A stretch of DNA of 64,000 bases from Diphasiastrum complanatum (GCA_029204225.1 CM055098.1:4143607-4207606); one strand, 5' to 3'. Positions 44,837 through 55,000 are shown, counted from the first letter of the stretch. Numbers and translations: made by a program. Notes: a model not told the origin generated them from the letters alone.

Positions 44837-45259
44837 ATGGCCCGTACCAAGCAGATAGCACGCCTTACCACATTTGCCCCGCCTCCTCGCCCTCTTGTAC
44901 AAAGGGCAGTGGGCACTGGTAGGAGAGTAGGTCAGCCCAGAAGACCATGGTTAAGGGATATTAGGAGACTTCAGAGGACAACGAATCTTTTGATTCCTCG
45001 TGCTTCGTTCTACATGTCTGTGAGATTAGTGACAAGGTCACTCTCACGTGATGTTCGCTGGAACGTAACAGCCTTGGAAACCCTCCATACTGCCTATGAG
45101 GACTTTCAAGTTAAATTCTTTGAGGACTCCACGCTTTGCACAATGCACGCTAAGAGAGTTACCCTCATGCCTTAGGACATGCATCTTTTCATGAGGCTGA
45201 GGAGTACATACGATCAGGTCTTTAAGAGTGGCTTCCTTAGTTTCGTAGACGAGAACTAA
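44837..45259 (+). pseudogene. Divergent histone H3-like protein, one stop codon in the fold
   Basis: The ORF starts MARTKQIARLTTFA, the H3 N-terminus with Arg2, Thr3 and Lys4 kept. It then has a Pro/Arg-rich tail without recognisable Lys9 or Lys27 blocks. The histone fold follows: LRDIRRLQRTTNLLIPRASF (alpha-N and alpha-1), VRLVTRSLSRDVRW (loop 1, with Trp), YEDFQVKFFEDSTLC (alpha-2) and HAKRVTLM (loop 2). TAG at 45173 replaces the Lys of MPKD; after it DMHLFMRLR finishes alpha-3, and the frame ends at TAA 45257-45259. LLIP and Trp after loop 1 recall centromeric CENH3, but loop 1 has the canonical H3 length. It may be a variant, a CENH3-like pseudogene, or the first domain of a larger gene with the peptidase downstream. 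Confidence 0.7.
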
Positions 45260-46688
45260 ATCACCCCCCTAGGCCACCTACAGAGAGAGGGCCTGTTCCT
45301 CAACGAAGAAGGAGAAAGCAGACCAAGCTCACCAGGTTGGCCAGGCAAAGAGTGGTACTCAGCGAATCACCATCCCCCCCTCACATCTTTCATCCTTTGG
45401 TTGGACCATCTCACCAGTCTGCAGTGCGTTCTTCTCCTCCCACCACCCCTAACTATTCAAGTAGTTCATCTTCCATTCCCTCCATTCCATCCCACAATAA
45501 CGAGGATATGACCTCTACTATAGATAAAATAATATCGGATCTAGATATTAGTTTAATAGGTGATTTTTATAAGGATCTTTGTGTAAAATTTTCTGTTGAT
45601 CCCAACGATTCATTTTTGGATTCTGAGAGGTATATTGTTTTTGTTGAGTATATTGCCAAAGAGATTGATAAGCTAGGAGGTCAATTTTCTTTTTGTCTAA
45701 GTTCAATTAAATATGTAAATCACATAAATAAAGACTTTTGTGATGCCCTAAAGGAGAAGACAGCAGATATATCAGATCTAGTTGTGGAGGTTGGTTTGAT
45801 GTATTTTGTAAATAGATGTGAATGCGATGATACTAAGGACATTGGAGTTGTGCTGTCTTTTTTTGCACACAGCCTTCATAGTCCAACTAAGGTGACGAAG
45901 TATCTTCTCCATACAACCTGGAGACCAAAGTCTTTATTATTTCATATCGCCAAAAGTAAGTAATTACATAGAATATATTCAAGTAATATTTTTAATAGGT
46001 ATTGTAATTTCTTCAGTTTAACTAATTATCTCTTGTTTGTAGTAAACAATGGAGTATGCATATAATCTCCCTTAGGGAAGATTCAGATGGGATCATTAGT
46101 CCCATTTTTAAGATGAATTCCTTGAAGTCTACTCATTCCGAAATGGATGTGATGTACAGCAGGATGTTGTCATTTTTGCCAAGGCCGGATGGGGCCACTA
46201 TAAATAGCCACTTGGAGATTGTTGATGCAAAAGTAAGTATTTCTCATCAAGTATCTGATAGATAATATGATTTGTTTTTTTTCGGAGTGCACAACTAACC
46301 TATTATACATTTTGTGATTGAAGTCAGCTCAGCAAGCTGATGGACATAGTTGTGGATGGTTCTCCATTCGCAATATACAGGACTTCTTAGAGTGGTACAT
46401 CATGCAATCCGGGGCTCCAGATATACGAAAGGTAAATAGACTAGTGAATGGCCTAACTAAGTTATTTTTGATTTGGTTTCTGATAAGTCAATTGACTCGG
46501 TTCTTTTGGATTTGCAGTATAAATGTCGAGCATTTACAATGAATGAGATATATGAGTTTCGTCAACAAATGTTGGTGAACTTATTATCTCATGCAACACC
46601 CAGTCCAGCTGCGGAAACGGGAGGGCAATCAAGTCCACAACTGACACTAGTGCAAGGTGGACATAATCCATATTACTTTGAGCTGTAA
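45241..46688 (+). pseudogene. Ulp1-like (C48) cysteine peptidase, four exons, His lost
   Basis: Exons 45241-45955, 46043-46232, 46324-46431 and 46518-46688 have GT-AG borders. A Ser/Pro/Arg-rich start (PQRRRRKQTKLTRLARQRV) leads to FYKDLCVKFSVDPND, a long helical region, and LHTTWRPKSLLFHIAK. Exon 2 reads QWSMHIISLREDSDG and KMNSLKSTHSEM. Exon 3 has QQADGHSCGWFSIRNIQDFL, the Ulp1 QxDGxxCGxF block with the nucleophile Cys. Exon 4 ends NPYYFEL. In Ulp1 families exon 2 should show HW and a DS; here they read QW and NS, and the exon 1-2 junction is one base out of phase exactly there. Exon 2-3 and 3-4 phases are perfect. Best read as a recently damaged copy. Confidence 0.7.
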
Positions 46689-47043
46689 ATAATACATAAA
46701 ATAGAGATATATATTTTTGATGTAATGTCTTGTGAATAATTATGGGCATATAGAAAGATAGAGACAATGGAAAAAAAAAACATCCATTGTAAATACATGA
46801 CACACATGTACATTCTTAGGAAATGAGAAATATATTGATATTCATGAGAGCTTTTACAAATCTTGTATCATGATTGCTCTATAATCTGAACAATTCCGCC
46901 CAAATCTTTGCATTTGATTTTCTCTTCATATCTTTTACGTATGCACACAAACATACATTAATCAGATTACAGTTAGTGATCTGAATATTGACAAAAAGGA
47001 TAATGAATACAAATTAATATACAAATTCATAGATTTCACATAC

Positions 47044-48250
47044 CAATTTTCCATCCAATATAAATATGAAATATTCGGGGATATCTTGCTGTAAAAGTGT
47101 CAGTTCCGTTCTAATGTAGAATAAGGTCCAGTCCTGCTCAACCTCAATAGTAGTAAGTAAATCCCCATTTGCCATGATATCAATGCATATACGATCAGTG
47201 TGTCCAATGTTGTCTAGATCTTGATCTAATGGGGCCCAAGTACCATTGTGTTCTTTCCATCTCTGATAATGAAACACCATACTAAGCATTTGCTTTTCTA
47301 TACTGTATCTAAATGATATGGATGAATGTTTGATTCTACAAGCAATATCTGCAGTGGATCTTATATCCCAACCTTTGTCAATGAATTTGAATAAAAAATC
47401 ATTTGATAGATTTTTGCAAACAAACAATGTGGGAGTTCGATGCACTTCCATGTTTGAAAAAGAGCTGACAAACAACGCATTGGAACAAACCAGCTTAAGT
47501 GCACATTTCTTGATCCAGTACTAGTTTTGAGTGACTTTTGTACATCATTATATAGCTTGGAACGAAAACATTTTATTATATTGTCGTTGACTGCAATCCA
47601 CCACAAGTTATCTTGAAAATTAGGTAGAGGTATACACTCTAGTTTTTACATTCCTCCATTTGTGTCTGGAATATACATAGCATCACAAAAAAATATTCCA
47701 GAATCTGCAAGTTCTTTTGTCGTTCGTCCTCTGTATTGCAATTTGCCAATTTCTGAATGGATGACATCTATAATACCTGAAAGAGACGCCACAGGTTTCT
47801 ATTCATGTATATTTGAAGGATATAGATCTGCAATACAAAATCATAATAAGCTCCAATTCATAAATACGATTACGTTTTAAAAATGACAAGCAATCCAAAA
47901 AATTAAGATGCTTACAATTACACTTTCGAAAATCATGTGGATTTACAGCCTCCACATTAAGTTCTGAATGCATATAAACATATTGATGGTTTGTCCTCCT
48001 GGAGAAACTTTGAAATCAATAATCCGCCCTTTCCAATAAGATCTACATGTATACTTGGACTTTTTCTTTTGGCGAAAAGCCCCTCTCGCCGATGGATGCA
48101 TCAGTACCAAAGAAGCCTTATGATATTCACGAGCAATCCATGTGCCATCGTCTTCCTCTCATTATAAAAAAATGCAGAGCATATCAAGGATCTCGGTCTC
48201 CTTCTCATCGCCATAGCTTGAAGTGTTCACGCTTGAACTCGTCAATATGA
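47044..48250 (-). pseudogene. Unrecognised spliced gene remnant
   Basis: The minus strand has an exon bordered by CTCTTTCAG| (exon start 47776) and |GTATGTG (exon end 47044). It codes for GRTTKELADSGIFFCDAMYI, LPNFQDNLWWIAVNDNIIKC, HLSWFVPMRCLSALFQTWKC, and after a frameshift KNLSNDFLFKFIDKGWDIRS and IEVEQDWTLFYIRTELTLLQ, ending YFIFILDGKLV. A stop at about 47645 and the shift near 47440 break it. A further exon at about 47960-48200 reads DDGTWIAREYHKASLVLMHP and YWKGRIIDFKVSPGGQT. The end looks ubiquitin-like in rhythm, but I cannot name the family. It converges with the peptidase gene. Confidence 0.45.
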
Positions 48251-48531
48251 GAGTCCAAAGTATAATAGGCGCCAAACCTATTTGTGAGTCCTAAGATAAC
48301 TTTAACTTGAGGTTAACCCAAGCAGTTTAGTCAACCAGTCGTCGCGCACGCCAACCAATAGTATCCTTCCAATCTACCGGACCGGAAATTCAAATTTGCC
48401 CAAACATGGATTGTGTTTTCCGGGTCAGGCGAGTTATGTTACATAGAAGCCACTATGTCAAGAACCGATTGGGCCACATGGACATAAAGAGCGAGGAAAA
48501 AAAAAACTCGTAACAAACGACCCTTCTAAGT

Positions 48532-49125
48532 TTGAGAAATCCTGTAATGGCAGCTAAGAGAATATTACAGTATCTGAAATACACAAATGACTATGGGATT
48601 AAATATTCAAAGAATAAAAAATTCATTCTTCTATCTTATAGTGATGCCATTTGGCTGACCTTCAAAGAAGACTCTAAAAGCTTGACTGGAGGATGCAGCA
48701 TTATAGCAGGAGGTGCTATTAGTTGGGCATGTAAGAAGCAATCGATAGTTGCACAATTATCTTGCGAATTTGAATACATTGTTGTATCTAAGGTGAGAAA
48801 TGAAGTGATATGGATCAGATATATGCTTGAAAGTTTGAGCATCACTCAAGATGAACCAAGTATATTTCGAATGGACAATACTTCAACAATTCGCTTGACA
48901 AAGGATCCGATGTATCATGCTCGAACCAAACATATTGCTATGAGATATCATCACATAAGAGATCTCACAGACAAAGAGCTAATCTGTACCAGCTTCATTT
49001 CAACCAAAGAGATGGTGGTAGATATATTCACCAAGGCATTGGACAAAGACACATTTGAGAAATACAGAACCAGTCTTGGAATAATTAAATTACCAAGTTT
49101 TAAGAGGGAGCTGTCACATATATAA
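48532..49125 (+). pseudogene. Copia pol 3' end (RNase H), nearly intact frame
   Basis: A 197-codon open frame reads AAKRILQYLKYTNDYGIKYS, YSDAIWLTFKEDSKSLTGGC, ISWACKKQSIVAQLSCEFEY, YHARTKHIAMRYHHIRDL and MVVDIFTKALDKDTFEKYR. This is the complete copia RNase H. One catalytic Asp-Ala-Asp-Trp block reads DAIW. The stop is followed by a PPT and LTR. Integrase and reverse transcriptase are missing to its left (truncation near 48500). Confidence 0.88.
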
Positions 49126-49655
49126 AATGTTGGTAATTTAATTATGAGGCCATCATAAGGGCCAATAACTAATACCAAAATAATTAAGTAGACCCCTATT
49201 ATACATTTGAATTAAATTCATGGGTCCTACTTTATAATACACTCTATGTTAGCTTTACATAGTGGTAGAAGATTCTAGAAATTCCTATTAGAGTAGAATA
49301 ATCTAGAATGTTTAGCTTCTAGACTTTTCTAATTTTTAAAAAAATAGAGAGTAGGATCTACTTTTAAAAAACACACTCCTAGAGAGAGAGAGTGAACGTA
49401 GAGGAGAAATTTTTTCTATGTGCAGTCTATTGGGAGAACTAACAGTTCTTGAGTGGAGAATGATCACTGAATGGAGAAAGATTCAGATCAGTAAATCGCT
49501 CTACAGAAGCTATAGACTTCATTTAGATGCTCAGTACATTTGAGTTTCTCTCACGTTCTTCTATTTTCTTTGTATTTTCAAGAAAATGAAGATTTTTTTT
49601 CATGAAATCCATCGTACATTGAATATCTAATATTTCTGTTTGATTCATTTCATAA
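49101..49655 (+). repeat. Polypurine tract and 3' LTR of the copia fragment
   Basis: TAAGAGGGAG (49101-49110) is followed by TGTCACATATATAAAATG from 49112. The LTR includes TAGAAGATTCTAGAAATTC near 49265 and a GAGAGAGAGTG stretch. The 3' end near 49655 is a guess. Confidence 0.55.
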
Positions 49656-49659
49656 GTAC

Positions 49660-50630
49660 TATTCTAAAAGTATGTAAATGATATTCAAACATCAATACTT
49701 ATCTCACATGAATGAGAATCAATTTTTTTTTCCTTCGAAATCTGATGGAAAAAAGCTAAAATTTCATGATATGAATTCTTACTTTAGTGTGGAGATTATG
49801 ACAAGAACTGCAAATATACTATGTATGGCATCTAGTACTACATAGCAATTAACCTCTTACAATTGTTTCAAACACGCAAAATGAATATTTAGATCAACTA
49901 TGATTCACAATATTAATCAAGTCACTAATATACTACGAACCCATTCATTAATTGGTATGGAAACTAGCATAATTGCAACCAAACATACTCCAATCGACAA
50001 AAATTCGAAGTGCATACGAAAAATAAATGATTACGAAAAATGACATAGATGAAACGAACTGAAAATAGATAAAGCCATACCTATTTCTGAGTGCATGTGC
50101 ATGTAGCCGGAAAGCGAAGAAGTGCTAATCATGAATGCTTCAATTGATTCTACTATGTTTGTCACTTTGCTTCTGTCCTTTGCTAGGACATAACTGCTCT
50201 CAACTAGAACAACCATGAGGGCTCCCATTGACAATAAATCAGCGAGTTCTCAATGGTCGTTGATAGATCAGCTTTAGACAATAGTTGCAAGCTCCCTTTT
50301 CATGGTCGTGAAGGCTCAGTTAGTTGAGTCTCTGATCTTGTTAATAATCACATCTCTCAACTCTCTTTTGGAAATCAGCAATAATCCTTCAGTATTTTGG
50401 AAGTCAACATTCAATTCCTCAACGACTATAATGTGATTGAATGGTTAGATGGCTCACTCATCTAGCAGCGATGGTAGGCCAGCTCTCCAAATATCTTGCA
50501 AGGAAAACTGGGTTCTAACTCACAGAGCAGAGATACTTAAGCACCCCATAGCCAAGATATCTCAAGCTTCCAATGGAGATAGTGAGTCAATGGCACTCTT
50601 CAAAGTTCATTTTGAGATCTGATTTTTAAC
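49660..50630. other. No gene recognised
   Basis: AT-rich DNA with short open frames in both strands. No motif or repeat is seen. Confidence 0.5.
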
Positions 50631-50634
50631 AAAA

Positions 50635-51410
50635 ATGTCTACCATGACTAGTTCTAGTCAGGACAAAGGCAACAGACAGCAGGACTGGAATATCAAGCAC
50701 AATCATCAGATACAATCAAGGCCAACGTGCAAGATCAGGGCCCAGATCCCAATCAAGCAACAAATCCGAGCCACAACCAAGGGGAGCGCCAGGCCTCCAC
50801 ATCTCAAGGCTCGAGATCCATATTTGGCAGCCGCGCCTTTCGACGCCCAAGGTCCATGGAGGATACGATCGACAAATTTTTAGCCAAGCATCCCCACGAG
50901 TCCTCACGCGGCGGTTGGCAGATATCATTTTCCGCCCAAACAATCAAGTGCAACAAGCTCAAGTCACTCCCCGCACTCCAAACCCAAACGAAGTGGCGTC
51001 AACAACTATTCGAAAGGATCCTGCGACCATCAGGGCCTATGTGACAAGTCCACGACAATTACGACTGAACGCGCACTTTCTCCCCTGCACACGACGATCT
51101 AAATGGGCGGAGTGTGGCACTCCTCTGTACCAGATCACGCTCAATACTCTAAATTGGCCACTAATCCCTTCCGAGCGTGGTTGGCAAACGAATGTAGATG
51201 CCAAGAGGGCTCTCGTCCAGTTTTCAAAGAAATATATGAATTGTCCTGAGCCCCACAGTTTGTGCGGCCGCACAATTCGCCCGAGACTTGGGATTTTTGA
51301 TGGGAGTTGAGACCAAATGGGATGACATCTTACCTCCCATATTTTTTGATCCAAATACCGCCCTGGTTTCAGAAAAAGTCGAAGATCAGCTACCAATGGC
51401 ACGAGTGTAG
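50635..51410 (+). pseudogene. Unrecognised ORF cluster, frameshifted
   Basis: Successive plus-strand frames read PDPNQATNPSHNQGERQAST, RPRSMEDTIDKFLAKHPHES, then ADIIFRPNNQVQQAQVTPRT, TRRSKWAECGTPLYQITLNT, RALVQFSKKYMNCPEPHSLC and finally VETKWDDILPPIFFDPNTAL. They follow each other without gaps, suggesting one protein of about 260 residues broken by two or three shifts. The Gln/Asn/Pro-rich start would suit a gag or a host protein. I do not recognise it. Confidence 0.35.
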
Positions 51411-51720
51411 TTCTTACACCATATATTTGTTTGTGCTTCTTGTGAAGGGTGTGGATTTCAATCCCATCTTCTTGCAAGTAACCAATAGGAAGCAAGGGGC
51501 AAGGATCACTCCAAAGATAAAAAGGCACCATTTGTAACCATTTTGCTATGCTTAATGAAAAGGAAGAAACTCTACCATTTTGGAGAGCAAGCATCCTCAT
51601 TGGCTATTCAATCATTGCTAATGCTATTGTGTTGCTTTCTCTTTTGCTCTCTATTTTCCATTGTTCTTGTTTTCACTAGTTAAGTTTTTCCATTAGCATG
51701 TATAATGAGCAAGTGAGCTA

Positions 51721-51722
<2 letters not shown>

Positions 51723-51784
<62 letters not shown>
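51723..51784. repeat. (CT)n microsatellite, 62 bp
   Basis: A pure CT tract upstream of the second LINE copy. It follows AGTGAGCTAAC. Confidence 0.95.
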
Positions 51785-51787
<3 letters not shown>

Positions 51788-51899
51788 CACTCCCAATCAT
51801 GGAATATGGATATGCATAGTGTTATTGTGGGGTAGTGTTATAGGAAAGTAGAAAGCATCTAAATCTAGCAACTAGGCAAAGTTAGGATCCTATCTTAGT

Positions 51900-52530
51900 A
51901 TTCTAACCCTTTTGACAGGCGGAGGGCTACTCACCATCTACTTGCTACATACACCCTACATCGTGTGAGGGAATTTGCATTGTTAGAGATGTTGTTATTG
52001 CTAATCCCTCTCGTCAGGACCTTCGTCGTTCTTCCACCACACAAGGGGCTGCTGCATTTCACACAACTCAAGCAAAGGAGTGAGATTATAATGATCGTGC
52101 ACCTGGTAAAGATTTCATTCCTTTTGCTTTGGTACACGTGGATGTTTTCACAAAAAATTTAATGATTTTTTGTCATTATGTGTAGAGCTTGTTGTGAAAC
52201 ACCAGGGACAAAATGTTACGTTACCATATCCATCATTGTATCTTTCTATCGTCAACGTATTTCTATTGCATTGCAACGTTCACAAGCACTTTCAATTCTT
52301 CGACAAGCTCAATTTGCAAGAGCGACTGCTTCAAAGCTTCATGCATTCCCTATTAGTGACCTAGTTAGTGATTTACATCAAGCAGTTGGTTTGGAATAAT
52401 CAATTCACTATTTAGAGTTTTATTAAACTTTTCAACTTAATTTCTCTGTGTCATTCGGCATTATCATTCTATATATTTTCATCTTTTTGTACATTGATGG
52501 GTCTTACCATCTTTCATTAATAAGAGCAAG
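51900..52530 (+). pseudogene. LINE-like ORF C-terminal fragment, copy 2
   Basis: Frames give IVRDVVIANPSRQDLRRSST, TTQAKE then a TGA, PGKDFIPFALVHVDVFTK, FHKKFNDFLSLC, and SFYRQRISIALQRSQALSIL, ending LVSDLHQAVGLE. It aligns with copy 1 at 27960-28665 (FIPFALETYGCLHKKFDDFL; YYHQRVYTTLQCTQAL; ASDLHQAVGF). It keeps the DVVIA.P block that copy 1 lacks. The 3' end near 52530 has a GATGG/CCATC hairpin and ATTAATAA. Family by recollection of motif order. Confidence 0.55.
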
Positions 52531-52559
52531 GATTCCATGCTAATGATGGATGTGCAGCA

Positions 52560-53240
52560 CCTAGGGCCAAAGGGCACGCCCTGGATCATAAGGGCTCCTC
52601 AATGATCTATTCCTCAAGTGTTGCCAAGTGCCCCCTACATAGTCGCAACGTTGGCTATCGACTATTGTAATAAGACAAAACTTACTCCATTCTAGATGAT
52701 ACTCACTACTCGAGCCTAATAATTAGTTGTTCCTAAGTAGATTCCAATTCTAGTCATAGTCTAGATGTGGCTGATACATGATAGGAGGTCACTCTAGTTA
52801 GTGCCTAGCTACCATAACCCAAGTTTAGATGTTGACCAACCTAACTAATAATAGACATAACGCCCTAGACCTCAAGATCACCTCTATTGATCCATGATTT
52901 GCTGTCCGAAAATGGTGATATGCTATCTTTACCAATGCTTTCTTAAGGGAGAAAAAATGGGCTACAAGAGGAAATTTAGAGTAGAAGCCAATATTCTAGA
53001 ATATGAAAGAGGAAATTTATAGTAGAAGCCAATATTCTAGAATATGAAAGAGGAGAGAGTCTGGTGGATAGACATGGCGAAGTGATATGATTAGTTTTTC
53101 ACTTATTATGGCCATATGCTTTATAATTTTTTATTGGAGAATAGTTTGAGAGGTATTATTGTCGAAAAAAGGTGTTGCACATTTACTTTGCTATCAACCA
53201 AAAGCAAAAATACCTAATTGTAGTTCAAAAGAATGTGGTC
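52560..53240. other. No gene recognised
   Basis: Contains a direct repeat of AGTAGAAGCCAATATTCTAG with AATATGAAAGAGGA... at about 52979-53050 (two copies, period about 39 bp). No coding match is seen. Confidence 0.5.
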
Positions 53241-53241
53241 C

Positions 53242-53366
53242 TGAATTTGAATTAAATGCTTCTTGGTTTCCAAGGGGAGGTTCGAACCTGGGACCAAAGA
53301 AACTTTGGATGCCAAGCTAACCAGTTGAGCCAACCCCGTTGGGTAAATTTGAATTTGAATTAAATG
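53242..53366 (-). mobile_element. tRNA-derived retroposon (SINE-like) with 17-bp target duplication
   Basis: A 91-bp body (53259-53349) is flanked by perfect 17-bp direct repeats, TGAATTTGAATTAAATG, at 53242-53258 and 53350-53366. On the minus strand the body has a pol III box A-like TGGCTCAACTGGTTAG (53332-53317) and a perfect box B GGTTCGAACC (53288-53279), 44 bp apart as in a tRNA gene. CCAA/TTGG can pair around AGTTTCT like an anticodon stem-loop. The start GGGG and the end CCCC could form the acceptor stem, but the T stem is imperfect, so it is not a functional tRNA. Confidence 0.75.
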
Positions 53367-54007
53367 GCATGTCATCATTCTAAAGGGGTTCTGCATTAGC
53401 ATTCCATGGATGATTTATTGGCGTATTATCTCACGACCCAATTCCAAAATACGAATGGACAAGCAAACCATTAACAACCATAACCGAAAGTTCTGGACTA
53501 GATTCAGTGTGCTATTTGAAAAGATTTACGTATGCAAGTCGCCCTAAAGAAAAAGGCAATCATTGGATATATAGATACATTTCATATAATGCCGGTCTTT
53601 GAAATCGTGTGAACCACTGCCAAATGCAGAAGGATACATTTTCCAATGGATGGAGTCTAGAAAAAGGTAACGGTGAACAACCGCAAATGCACATAATATA
53701 ATAGCACAATACACACATTCTAAGAAAAAACAATTATCTTTCATTTTTCAGAATGGCAAGAGGGCAGCTCAACAAGGTAAATCTAGCACCATTGCTAAAA
53801 AATGACGCACGTCACTCAGATTCAATGATAGAACATCATTGATGTCCCATCAGTCGATGGTCTGTGTTCTTCGTACATGATACATCAGTCGGACTGTATA
53901 CACTATTACTATACTCTGAAGGCAAGATCTAATTGTCACTTCAATCATAGAAACATTGGAGGAATTCGCCCTGCAATATCCAACGAAAAAACGCACGTAA
54001 GCAGCCA

Positions 54008-54636
54008 TCATTTTCTCTTAACAGGATCAAAGACGGAAACCCCAGCCACCGCAACCCCTATTACAAGGGCTACTACTCCACCAGCAACCACGCTTAGTAA
54101 TAGGTTCTTCAGAGAAGGTGAGATGCCAGGCTGCGCCGCTTCAGCAATTTCTGGAATCACCAACGCCGCCATTAGCGCCATAGTGGTTGGTCCAGTAACA
54201 TCTAATTCCTTCTTATGCGAAGCACTGCACATCATGACGAGTCAACCTTCCGTTTATTTAGGAGTTGAGACAATGAGTCCCCCTAATGCCAACAGACGAA
54301 TCATCCATAGTTTGTTTTCACATCATCAGACATAACATCGCTATGAGTCTTTAAACTCTGATTCCCAAAAATGCCATATCCCATTGTTATACAAACCCTT
54401 TATCAATCAGTTTCCTCAGGCCTTCTAGAGTAATCACGCAGAAGGCACAATATCGTGTAAGCTTACCTCACAACAACTCTATTAACGCCCGACCTGCATA
54501 CGGAAGAATTCCTCTTCACGGCCACCAATCCTGGCAATGGAAGCTGCGGCCTGGAGATTCTCAACGAAAGCCCCGGTCTCAGCGAAGTCACAGCAGCTGC
54601 ATTGATGCTCGAAGAAGAAGCAACACAAGAAGCCAT
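54008..54636 (-). CDS. PSBX: Photosystem II subunit PsbX precursor, two exons
   Basis: Exon 1 is 54467-54636 and exon 2 is 54008-54224, with a 242-bp intron (|GTAAGC ... TGTGCAG|). Together they code for 128 residues with no defect. The first part ([20 protein letters not shown] and onward, rich in Ser, Ala and Arg) is a chloroplast transit peptide. A second hydrophobic stretch, [20 protein letters not shown], ends in an Ala-x-Ala type cleavage site for the thylakoid lumen. The mature part [20 protein letters not shown] has the single membrane helix, and the protein ends [10 protein letters not shown], the PsbX signature. PsbX is a small intrinsic subunit of photosystem II near cytochrome b559. 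The start is chosen because it opens the transit peptide. It is the one clearly intact gene in the window. Confidence 0.95.
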
Positions 54637-54836
54637 CGCACCTCCAAATGGTTCCAAAAACACCGAGCAGATCAAATATTTACACCTGTTTCTTAAAGAT
54701 ATCCAGATTCTGAAAATTATTTGATTACTCTTCTCTTCAGACTCGCTTCTTCCTCTTCCCTCTCTCTTCTCTCTTCTTCCGCCCGCTAGTGAACCTGAAT
54801 ACTGATGATGCTGCTGGCCCCTCTTCTCCCAAGACC

Positions 54837-54841
<5 letters not shown>

Positions 54842-54885
<44 letters not shown>
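54842..54885. repeat. (GA)n microsatellite in the PSBX 5' UTR region
   Basis: 44 bp of GA, which is (TC)n in the PSBX sense, about 205 bp before the ATG and about 110 bp after the TATA box. It would be in the 5' leader of the mRNA. Confidence 0.9.
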
Positions 54886-54887
<2 letters not shown>

Positions 54888-54990
54888 AAGGTTTTTTGAA
54901 GTATATTTGTAAATTGTGGGTTGGAAAGGTGGATGGAGTGACGAAGTAATGAATGAATGAGCCAGCCTTGAGCCTTGAGGGATGTTGCAA

Positions 54991-55000
54991 CCTATATACT
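54991..55000 (-). promoter_or_regulatory. TATA box of PSBX
   Basis: The minus strand reads AGTATATAGG. Transcription would then start near 54960, leaving a 5' UTR of about 320 nt. Upstream are ATTGG (inverted CCAAT) words near 55085 and 55122 and, on the plus strand, GATAAGG near 55056, an I-box-like light-response motif. Confidence 0.55.

Noticed and set aside
44488-44902. Open frames in the promoter region of the H3-like ORF
   Set aside because: They overlap the TATA box and palindrome array and have no protein-like motif.
53259-53349. A functional tRNA gene on the minus strand
   Set aside because: The T stem is mispaired, the acceptor stem is short, and 17-bp direct repeats flank it, so retroposition explains it better.
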